Assembly (NCBI GenBank): GCA_947463285.1
Contig: CANHTV010000294.1
Coordinates: 1-5,150, forward strand
Direction: 5' to 3'
DNA: 5,150 bases
DNA from: Verrucomicrobiaceae bacterium
Lineage (GTDB): Bacteria; Verrucomicrobiota; Verrucomicrobiia; Verrucomicrobiales; Verrucomicrobiaceae
Shown: piece by piece, positions 1 through 5,150 of the stretch
Layout of the letters: each line of letters begins with the position of its first letter
Position numbering within the stretch: the stretch's first letter is position 1
Translations under genes and position numbers: made by a program
Notes under the pieces: model-generated
The model's input: only the letters and a program-made list of their open reading frames with translations
Databases searched by the model: none
Told to the model about the DNA's origin: nothing

Positions 1-910
1 CAGCCGCAACGGCTTGAGCGACATCGTTAGCCACGATCTGGATGCGGCCATAAGGCGGCTGTTTTTCTTGGCTGCCACGGAAGTCGATGTTGTTGATGTC
101 ACCGCTGGTGCCGTTCGACATGATGCCGAGGAACTCAGGCCCCGCGCCGAGCAACTGACCGATCTTCACTGCGAACGCGCCGAAGTAATCCGCCGAGATG
201 TGGCCGGGACCGACACCGCCGACGTAATGAAGCGAGTAGTTCGCCAGCAGCGCGAGCGGTTTGCCGTCTGCCGACTGTACGCTAATGAAACTCACCTCAG
301 GATCAGTAGGACCCGCAGGTTCAACGAGGTTCGGATTTTTGATGCCGGGATTTGTCTTCACCTGATCGGTCGTGAAACCGAGCGGTGTGGGCAAAATGCT
401 GCCGGCCTTCATTTTCCAGCGGCGATTGAAGACCTGATGTGGCACCAAGGCGCTGCCATGGCCGATTTTGGCTGGGGCGAGGTTGTTCAATGCTCGACGC
501 ACACCATCAGCGATGCGCCGTGCGACAAAGCGTTGGTAAATCGGGCTCGGTTCGCTCTGGCCGACGGCTTGTAGCGTGCCACAGGAGTGCGAATGCGTAG
601 CGGACATCATCATGTTTTCCATCGGCAGGCCGGTGGCTTCATTCACCATCTTCTTAGCTTCATCGAAGATGCCACGCCCGATCACACAACTATCTGCGAC
701 GACAAACACGAGCTTCGTTTTGCCATCATCGAGCGCGAGGCAGCGGGCGTTGAGTTCATCATGAATGACGGTGGCTGTGCCATCCTGGAAGCCACCATTG
801 ATGGAGCTGCCAAGCTCAGGCGTGATGTTGCTGGTGGCGGCACCAGCGCTGAATTCAGCGGCACTGAGGGCTGTGGCAAAAACAAGACCGAGGAAGATGA
901 GCAAGCGCAT
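1..910 (-). CDS. Secreted neutral/alkaline ceramidase-like protein, N-terminal part (C-terminus beyond window)
   Basis: Reading leftward from the ATG at 910, the frame stays open to base 1 (303 codons), so the gene is cut by the window edge. Residues 1-17 form a Sec signal peptide (MRLLIFLGL..., small residues near LSAAE). The mature part matches the N-terminal domain of neutral/alkaline non-lysosomal ceramidases: SAGAATSNITP near residue 24, SATHSHS at 103-109 holding two zinc-site histidines (106, 108), and ANYSLH ending at His228, which fits the third zinc His. In true ceramidases a GDVSPN-type motif supplies the catalytic Ser; here the equivalent stretch is SNGTSGDINN (265-274), with Asn in that place. 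This suggests a related but distinct hydrolase, as is common for such proteins in PVC bacteria. The true substrate is unknown. An in-frame ATG at 919 is an alternative start; GGAG lies only 3 bases before 910. It is the last visible gene of the four-gene run. Confidence 0.85.
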   Translation of the reverse strand, partial: MRLLIFLGLVFATALSAAEFSAGAATSNITPELGSSINGGFQDGTATVIHDELNARCLALDDGKTKLVFVVADSCVIGRGIFDEAKKMVNEATGLPMENMMMSATHSHSCGTLQAVGQSEPSPIYQRFVARRIADGVRRALNNLAPAKIGHGSALVPHQVFNRRWKMKAGSILPTPLGFTTDQVKTNPGIKNPNLVEPAGPTDPEVSFISVQSADGKPLALLANYSLHYVGGVGPGHISADYFGAFAVKIGQLLGAGPEFLGIMSNGTSGDINNIDFRGSQEKQPPYGRIQIVANDVAQAVAA

Positions 911-937
911 GATCTCCATACGCGGTTATTGGCAAGC

Positions 938-2023
938 TTACTTCACACGCGTCTGGAAGGTGCGTGAATGACCACTGGAGGGGACATTCAAGGTGTAGCT
1001 GAGAGCATCGCGGCTCACAGAACAGTGGACATAGTTGCCGCTGCAGCCTGAGCCAGGATCAGCGTGATCAGGTTTCATCAGTGCATTCGCCGGATCACCG
1101 AGATTGGCGATCATGGTTTTGTCAGCCGTGTTTTCACGATCATCACGGATGTTTTCATGTACTTGATACATCGCCTGGATGGTTGGTGTGGATTTGAGGG
1201 CATCCATGGCGGACTTGCTGGTGCCTTTGCGCGGGCCGTTGTTCATGACGGAAACCGTGGGCTGAAGACTGCGGATGAGGATGGGATTGTTGCTCACATC
1301 GAGTCCATGATGATTCACCTGATACAGGTCCACCGTGCCAACGAGATTCACAGGCGAGACGAGCTTTTCTTCGACATTCCAAGTCAGATCCCCACCGTCA
1401 AAAAAACGGAAGTCGCCGAAGTCGAGCACCATCACAATGCTGTTGGCATTGTCGCTGGGGTCGGCAGCTTTCACTGGCACTGATCCGTTCAGTGGATTGG
1501 GGACTGCTCCAGCTGGAGCTGGTATGAATTTTTGGTTAGCTCCGAGACAACGGAGCGTGAGATTTGGCGCACCTTCAATCTGTTTCAGTGGCACTTGATC
1601 ACCAGCCGCCAAGACGACGCGTTTCTCTACCTTGGCATCAAGATACGGCCTGCTCATCAGCGTCCAGCGCATGTCCTGGGGCTTGCCATCCGGGCTGCCT
1701 TCCGGCACACCTTTATCATAAAGCGTGCCCACGGGCATCAGCGTCGCCAGTTCAGCCAGCCCACCAAAGTGATCACCATGAAAGTGGGTGATGACGACAT
1801 GGTCGATGCGCTTCAGGCCCGCGACCTCTGTTGCCACCTTCTGGATGCGTTGTGGATCACGCCCACCGGGATTGCCTGTGTCAACGAGGATGGACTCACC
1901 TTCCGGCGTCACGATGAGCGTCGATCCGCCGCCCTCGGAGTCGATCCAATAAAGATCGAGTGTTTTTTCACGGGCAGAAACGACGAGCGTGAGGGCAAAA
2001 AAGGCGGCGAGCAATGATTTCAT
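938..2023 (-). CDS. Secreted metallo-beta-lactamase-fold hydrolase, ComEC/Rec2 C-terminal type
   Basis: 361 residues. Residues 1-17 are a short Sec signal peptide (MKSLLAAFFALTLVVSA). The body is a metallo-beta-lactamase fold: a first strand with ILVDTGNPGG (45-54), the metal motif THFHGDHFGG (79-88; His80, His82, Asp84, His85), FFDGGDLTW (207-215) supplying the bridging Asp212, and VNHHG (236-240) supplying a further His. The strand order and the VDTG, HxHxDH and NHHG motifs resemble the DNA-uptake protein ComEC C-terminal domain, but no competence membrane domain is present, so a role in DNA uptake is not implied. The C-terminal 45 residues form an extension with a possible Cys327-Cys334 disulfide, fitting an extracytoplasmic protein. 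Function could be a phosphodiesterase, an esterase or another hydrolase; the substrate is not visible. The start has no recognisable Shine-Dalgarno and lies 32 bases after the upstream stop, which suggests co-transcription and perhaps translational coupling. Confidence 0.88.
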   Translation of the reverse strand: MKSLLAAFFALTLVVSAREKTLDLYWIDSEGGGSTLIVTPEGESILVDTGNPGGRDPQRIQKVATEVAGLKRIDHVVITHFHGDHFGGLAELATLMPVGTLYDKGVPEGSPDGKPQDMRWTLMSRPYLDAKVEKRVVLAAGDQVPLKQIEGAPNLTLRCLGANQKFIPAPAGAVPNPLNGSVPVKAADPSDNANSIVMVLDFGDFRFFDGGDLTWNVEEKLVSPVNLVGTVDLYQVNHHGLDVSNNPILIRSLQPTVSVMNNGPRKGTSKSAMDALKSTPTIQAMYQVHENIRDDRENTADKTMIANLGDPANALMKPDHADPGSGCSGNYVHCSVSRDALSYTLNVPSSGHSRTFQTRVK

Positions 2024-2055
2024 GGTTCGATTTGATTCAGGCAGAAAGTGAATCT

Positions 2056-3378
2056 TCAGGCAACCTCATTCGCCTTCAGCACGCGCAGCATGTTGCCGCC
2101 GAGCACATGACGGATGGCCTCATCGCTGTGACCTCTCATGATCATGCCGAGCGTGAAAAGCGGCCAGTTGCTCCAGGCCACGCTTTGCTCAGCCTCCAGC
2201 GTGGTGGCATACTCATCCTTCGGCCACAGATGCTCCCAACGATCCGCCGGTCCTCCGGGTGCTTTCAGCAGCTTGGCCCGCTCTTCTTTGTCAAAGCGTG
2301 ACGTGTAGGCCACGTCGCAGCCGATGGCAGCGTGCGTTGGGCCGAACTTTTTGATAACGTGATCCAGATGATCCATCAGCGCCGTGATGTCGCCTTTGCC
2401 ACCGAGGAAACGCGGGATGCAGCACATGCCCACGAGCCCGTCGGTGTCGCAGATGGCTTTGATCGTATCGTCAGGCTTGCCGCGGAAGTGCTTGTAAAGC
2501 GAAGCGCAGGTCGTGTGACTCGCCACCATGGGTTTGGCAGAGGCTTTGGCGGCATCAAACGCCGTCTTCCAGCCGCTGTGGGCGGTATCGACGATAACGC
2601 CGATCTTGTTCATCTCTGCCACCGCTGCATGGCCGAAGTCGCTCAAGCCTCCGTCATGCGGTTCCCCCGCGCCATCGCCCAGAGGATTCCGGCGGTTGTA
2701 GGTCACATGCATCATGCGTGTGCCCAGTTCATGAAAGATGCGGATGAAGCGCAGCTCATCCTTCACGCTCTCCCAGTCCATCATCAGCGGCACACCATTG
2801 GTGGTGAAGCAGAGTCCGACGTTTCCCGCCTTTTTCAAAGCCATGATCTCTTCTGCCGTGACGACTTTGGAAAGCGCTGGCTTCATTAGATCCGTGGCCT
2901 TGGTGAAATGCGCGAGGCGTTTGATCAAGCGCATCGGGTCACTGCCTTCCTCGCCGGTATTTTGGAAAATGCAGGTCACGCCCGCCGCATGAAAGGCATC
3001 GAGAAATTCCTTCCGCTCGCGCTCGTTCGTCGCATTGCGGTTCATGGAGATCGACTCGCGCAGATCGGCAATTTCACCCGCTGAGGCTCCCGACTTGATC
3101 GCTTCATTCATCGCCTCGGCGTCAATCGCGCAGCGTGGCGCGAAGCCGTAGCTCTCAAACACCACCGAGCCAAAATGCAGCTCCCAGGCGTGCTCGATCT
3201 GGGCCTGCGTCGGCTTCAGCAGGTTGATCGCAATCTCACGCGGCTTGTCGATGGTCGGATTTCCCGTGATCCAAAGCTTCTTCGCTTCTTGGGAACGAAC
3301 ATGGATGTGAAAGCTGCTGGCGAATGCAGCCAGCGGCAGCTTCTGGATGATCTGGCGGCGTGAAAATGGAGCGGTCAT
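2056..3378 (-). CDS. Divergent peptidase M19 (membrane dipeptidase-like) protein with Tat-type signal
   Basis: 440 residues from the ATG at 3378. An in-frame TTG at 3390 would add four residues (MFWR). The N-terminus FSRRQIIQKLPLAAFA (5-20) is a twin-arginine-type signal, implying export of a folded protein. The middle and C-terminal parts match renal/membrane dipeptidases: an N-rich loop YNRRNPLGDG (227-236), GGLSDFG (243-249), VDTAHSG (263-269) and ASHTT (286-290) with the two active-site histidines (267, 288), IGCD with Asp355, and the typical ending GGNMLRVL (427-434). Two canonical metal-site elements are not found. The early HxD motif aligns with FESYG (74-78), and the bridging Glu of the iEG motif aligns with TTNG (192-195). 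The fold assignment is firm, but dinuclear-zinc dipeptidase activity is doubtful; it may bind one metal, use another site, or act on a different substrate. It follows the M20D gene after 24 bases. Confidence 0.85.
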   Translation of the reverse strand: MTAPFSRRQIIQKLPLAAFASSFHIHVRSQEAKKLWITGNPTIDKPREIAINLLKPTQAQIEHAWELHFGSVVFESYGFAPRCAIDAEAMNEAIKSGASAGEIADLRESISMNRNATNERERKEFLDAFHAAGVTCIFQNTGEEGSDPMRLIKRLAHFTKATDLMKPALSKVVTAEEIMALKKAGNVGLCFTTNGVPLMMDWESVKDELRFIRIFHELGTRMMHVTYNRRNPLGDGAGEPHDGGLSDFGHAAVAEMNKIGVIVDTAHSGWKTAFDAAKASAKPMVASHTTCASLYKHFRGKPDDTIKAICDTDGLVGMCCIPRFLGGKGDITALMDHLDHVIKKFGPTHAAIGCDVAYTSRFDKEERAKLLKAPGGPADRWEHLWPKDEYATTLEAEQSVAWSNWPLFTLGMIMRGHSDEAIRHVLGGNMLRVLKANEVA

Positions 3379-3402
3379 GCGCCAGAACAAACGCTCCCGG
3401 CC

Positions 3403-4701
3403 TCACTTCTTCATCAGCCCAATCACCGCCGAGGTCATCGCCTTCACGCCGGTCTCGATGCTCGGTTCCGGGATCGGTTTAAAAAAGGGAGAATGCAGCG
3501 ATGGCAAGGTGGTGCCCTTGGCCTTCGCTTCCGCCACGACCTCGGGCGGTTGCGTGCCGAGCCAGAACATGCACAGCGGCACTTTTTCCTTCGTCAGGCC
3601 GTATTCGGCGAAATCTTCAGCACCCATCACCGGTTCGCGCGTGAGCACGTTGTCAGCACCGATGGCGCTGCCGATGATCTGGCGCACCTCGGCGCAAAGC
3701 TCGGGCTGGTTGTAAAGCGCCGGTGCTTGGTCATCCGAGACGATCACCTCCGGCATTTTCTCCGGCGGCATCCCGGCAGACACCGCCTGCGCCTGCACGA
3801 TGCGTTTGATGGACTCGATCAGGTGCCGGCGCGTCTCAGTCTTGTAACTGCGCACCGTTAATTGCAGGCGCACTTCGTCAGAGATGATGTTACTCTTTGT
3901 GCCGCCGTGGATGCTGCCCACCGTCACCACCGCTGGATCACCGGGCTTCACCTCCCGGCTGACGATGGTCTGCAAAGCCAGCACGATCTGCGAAGCGAGC
4001 ACGATGGGGTCCTTGGTCAGATGCGGCATGGAACCATGTCCGCCCACGCCTTTCACCACGACCTCGACGCTATCGACATTCGCCAGCGCGTAACCTTCCA
4101 CGATGCCGACTTGGCCATGCTCCATGTCGGAGGAACAATGCAGCGCGATGGCTTTGTCCGGCTTTGGAAATTTGGAAAACAGCCCCGCCCGCAGCATCAG
4201 CCGCGCCCCGAGCACTCGCTCCTCAGCATGTTGACCGATCATCACCACCGTGCCCTTCCATTGATCCCGTAGCTTGCTTAAAGCCCGCGCCGTGCCGATG
4301 AAGCTCGCCATGTGGACATCGTGCCCGCAGGCATGCATGACGTTCACCTCACGCCCCAGGTCATCCTTCACGATCTTCGTGCTCGCATAGGCCGCGCCTG
4401 TTTGTTCCTTCAGTGGCAACCCGTCCAAATCCGTGCGCACCATGATCACCGGCCCCTCGCCATTGTTCAGCACACCCACAAGCCCATGGCCCCCGACCTT
4501 CTCCGTGACCTCGAAGCCCGCCTCCCGCAGTTCCTTGGCGATCCGCGCTGCCGTCTCCACCTCATGCAGCGAGAGCTCCGGGTTCGCATGCAGCTCCTGA
4601 TAAAGCGAAACCAGCGACGGCAACTCCTGCTTCATCACCGAGGCGACATCGGCAGCGAAAAGAGAGGAGGTGGCGAGCAGGGAAAGGAAAATCGGCTTCA
4701 T
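3403..4701 (-). CDS. Secreted M20D family amidohydrolase (hippurate / N-acyl-amino-acid hydrolase type)
   Basis: 432 residues, normal for the family plus a Sec signal peptide (residues 1-17, MKPIFLSLLATSSLFAA). Catalytic domain motifs are all present: RTDLDGLP (89-96), HACGHDVH (123-130; Cys125 and His127 as metal ligands), GQHAEE (156-161; Glu160 as likely general base, Glu161 as ligand), ALHC with His188, and LHSPFF with His403. The lid/dimerisation domain occupies roughly residues 205-320 and begins with the usual VVVKGVGGHGSMPH (214-227). MGAEDFAEY (359-367) is also typical. Known members hydrolyse amide bonds in N-acyl or aryl amino acids (hippurate, indole-acetyl-amino acids, N-acetyl-diaminopimelate). 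The substrate cannot be told here, but export argues against a purely cytoplasmic biosynthetic role. It is the first gene of the minus-strand run; an AAGG sits 2 bases before the ATG, and a palindromic operator-like site lies 9 bases upstream. Confidence 0.92.
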   Translation of the reverse strand: MKPIFLSLLATSSLFAADVASVMKQELPSLVSLYQELHANPELSLHEVETAARIAKELREAGFEVTEKVGGHGLVGVLNNGEGPVIMVRTDLDGLPLKEQTGAAYASTKIVKDDLGREVNVMHACGHDVHMASFIGTARALSKLRDQWKGTVVMIGQHAEERVLGARLMLRAGLFSKFPKPDKAIALHCSSDMEHGQVGIVEGYALANVDSVEVVVKGVGGHGSMPHLTKDPIVLASQIVLALQTIVSREVKPGDPAVVTVGSIHGGTKSNIISDEVRLQLTVRSYKTETRRHLIESIKRIVQAQAVSAGMPPEKMPEVIVSDDQAPALYNQPELCAEVRQIIGSAIGADNVLTREPVMGAEDFAEYGLTKEKVPLCMFWLGTQPPEVVAEAKAKGTTLPSLHSPFFKPIPEPSIETGVKAMTSAVIGLMKK

Positions 4702-4702
4702 A

Positions 4703-4799
4703 CCTTAGGTAAACGTTTATTGGGTTGGTCTTGCAAGCCACATCCCATCACTTTGAGCTGTTTGACCCTTGTGCCTTAGTTGGATCTTTAAAGCCTTAG
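4703..4799 (+). repeat. Three same-direction CCTTAG copies
   Basis: CCTTAG occurs at 4703-4708, 4774-4779 and 4794-4799. The last two extend to GCCTTAG and lie exactly 20 bases apart, about two helical turns, as expected of paired activator or repressor half-sites. The first copy sits between the operator-like palindrome and the M20D start codon. No known consensus is recognised, so the repeat may be accidental. Confidence 0.3.
4710..4719. promoter_or_regulatory. CG-centred palindrome, candidate LacI/PurR-family operator
   Basis: TAAACGTTTA is a perfect 10-base palindrome whose core AAACGTTT matches the centre of LacI/GalR-family operators such as PurR boxes and cre sites. It lies between the M20D start codon and its upstream region, ending 9 bases before the ATG, so a bound repressor could block initiation or elongation of the operon transcript. 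It is flanked by an ACCT-T-AGGT near-palindrome (4702-4710). No regulator gene is in the window. A 10-base palindrome somewhere in a 218-base gap is not rare by chance, so confidence is limited. Confidence 0.35.
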
Positions 4800-4883
4800 C
4801 TTCTCCGGCATGATCGTGCATGAATCCGGTTCAACCCTTTGAAGATGGAAAATTTGCCGGATGCGGTTGAGTCCGGAACTGGC

Positions 4884-4892
4884 TGCTAAAAT
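4884..4892 (+). promoter_or_regulatory. Candidate extended -10 promoter element for the Gfo/Idh/MocA gene
   Basis: TGCTAAAAT matches the extended -10 pattern TGn followed by a TATAAT-like hexamer (TAAAAT at 4887-4892). No good -35 is seen at 16-18 bases; TTGAGT at 4867-4872 is only 14 bases away, which fits an extended -10 that does not need one. Transcription would start near 4899, giving a leader of about 20 bases to the ATG at 4920 or about 48 to 4947. Confidence 0.35.
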
Positions 4893-4946
4893 AAGCAAAG
4901 TTAGCCTTGGCTGGAGAACATGCCAAATGACGCCGTATTCCCTCTC

Positions 4947-5150
4947 ATGATGCTCACACCCACACGCCGACGCTTTTTTGAAGACTCGCTCATGGCCGCT
5001 GCGGCGGTCGCTTTGCCGAAAATATTGATCGGGGCCGATCTGGCACCGGTTTCGGCGAATGAGAAGATCACGGCGGCGATCATTGGCTGTGGCATTCGTG
5101 GCAAAGCTCATGCGCGGGAGCTGGCGCGGCTCGCTGACTGCGATGTGGCG
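4947..5150 (+). CDS. Tat-exported Gfo/Idh/MocA family oxidoreductase, N-terminal fragment
   Basis: Open from the ATG at 4947 to the window edge (68 codons, 3' end missing). Residues 6-22, TRRRFFEDSLMAAAAVA, form a twin-arginine signal (RR-x-F-F plus a hydrophobic Ala/Val stretch). After a short linker comes ITAAIIGCGIRGKAHARELAR (41-61), the first beta strand and glycine-rich GxGxxG loop of an NAD(P)-binding Rossmann fold, as found at the start of Gfo/Idh/MocA dehydrogenases. Tat-exported members of this family are very common in Verrucomicrobiota and Planctomycetota and usually act on sugars or cyclitols; the substrate here is unknown. The start is uncertain. ATGs at 4947 and 4950 are adjacent, and an in-frame ATG at 4920 adds nine residues (MPNDAVFPL) and has GGAG 3 bases before it. 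I prefer 4947 because it gives a conventional short Tat n-region. It is transcribed divergently from the hydrolase operon. Confidence 0.85.
   Translation, partial: MMLTPTRRRFFEDSLMAAAAVALPKILIGADLAPVSANEKITAAIIGCGIRGKAHARELARLADCDVA

Larger units (their letters stand above)
4702..4919. other. Divergent intergenic region between hydrolase operon and Gfo/Idh/MocA gene
   Basis: These 218 bases separate two divergently transcribed units and must hold both promoters. Visible elements are the CG-centred palindrome at 4710-4719, an 8-base palindrome CTTGCAAG at 4730-4737, the CCTTAG copies, the imperfect inverted repeat at 4826-4876 and the rightward extended -10 at 4884-4892. For the leftward operon I find no convincing promoter. 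The best pair is TTGCAA (4736-4731) with TTTACC (4713-4708) at 17-base spacing, and its -10 is poor. No tRNA, rRNA or credible protein-coding gene is seen here. Confidence 0.7.

Noticed and set aside
14..967. Plus-strand open frames at 14-574 and 587-967
   Set aside because: They lie antisense to the ceramidase-like gene, whose minus-strand frame shows recognisable motifs. The plus-strand products show none and are shadows.
938..2023. A competence (ComEC) DNA-uptake gene
   Set aside because: Only the metallo-beta-lactamase domain is present, with its own signal peptide and no competence membrane domain.
2014..2889. Plus-strand open frames at 2014-2301 and 2332-2889
   Set aside because: Antisense to the M19-like gene; the His/Arg-rich products with no recognisable domain are typical of the reverse frame of a GC-rich gene.
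920..3402. Terminators or small genes in the intergenic gaps 920-937, 2024-2055 and 3379-3402
   Set aside because: The gaps are 18-32 bases and contain no hairpin followed by a T-run; they are ordinary operon spacers.
3493..4779. Plus-strand frames at 3493-3861, 3862-4272 and 4312-4779
   Set aside because: Antisense to the M20D gene, whose full motif set is on the minus strand. The products are low-complexity and His/Arg-rich.
4845..4889. 14-codon plus-strand leader peptide MENLPDAVESGTGC
   Set aside because: It has no Shine-Dalgarno and its stop overlaps the likely -10 element, so it would lie upstream of the transcript start. There is no amino-acid run suggesting attenuation.
4788..5111. 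Minus-strand frame of 107 residues crossing the divergent intergenic region
   Set aside because: It overlaps the Gfo/Idh/MocA signal and Rossmann motif on the opposite strand, has no recognisable domain and is Arg-rich, as expected of a shadow.

Overview
The window looks like chromosomal DNA of a Verrucomicrobiota-type (PVC superphylum) heterotroph. This is inferred from the gene set, not from a marker gene: a Tat-exported Gfo/Idh/MocA oxidoreductase, a secreted ceramidase-like protein of the kind expanded in Verrucomicrobiota and Planctomycetota, and an M19-like protein with a Tat-type leader. GC content is moderately high and most starts lack a well-placed Shine-Dalgarno. There are no RNA genes, insertion sequences, CRISPR arrays or phage genes.

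Bases 1 to 4701 are one tightly packed minus-strand run of four genes. In transcription order they are an M20D amidohydrolase (4701-3403), a divergent M19 membrane-dipeptidase-like protein (3378-2056), a secreted metallo-beta-lactamase-fold protein of ComEC/Rec2-C-terminal type (2023-938), and a neutral-ceramidase-like protein (910 to beyond base 1, C-terminus missing). Gaps are about 24, 32 and 27 bases (18 if the last gene starts at 919), with no terminator between genes, so they are probably one transcript. All four carry an N-terminal export signal (Sec, Tat-like, Sec, Sec). The operon therefore encodes a set of metal-dependent hydrolases acting outside the cytoplasm. Three of the four belong to families that cut amide or peptide bonds.

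Bases 4702-4919 are a divergent intergenic region. It contains a CG-centred 10-base palindrome of LacI/PurR type just upstream of the M20D start, an extended -10 element facing right, three copies of CCTTAG and an imperfect inverted repeat. From about 4920 or 4947 to the window edge, the plus strand encodes the N-terminus of a Tat-exported Gfo/Idh/MocA oxidoreductase.

Two of the four hydrolases appear to lack catalytic residues usual for their named families. The M19-like protein lacks the HxD zinc motif and the bridging glutamate. The ceramidase-like protein has Asn where the catalytic Ser is expected. Literal labels such as 'dipeptidase' and 'ceramidase' should be treated with caution. The substrate of the set cannot be read from the sequence; peptides, N-acyl amino acids and amide-linked lipids are all possible.
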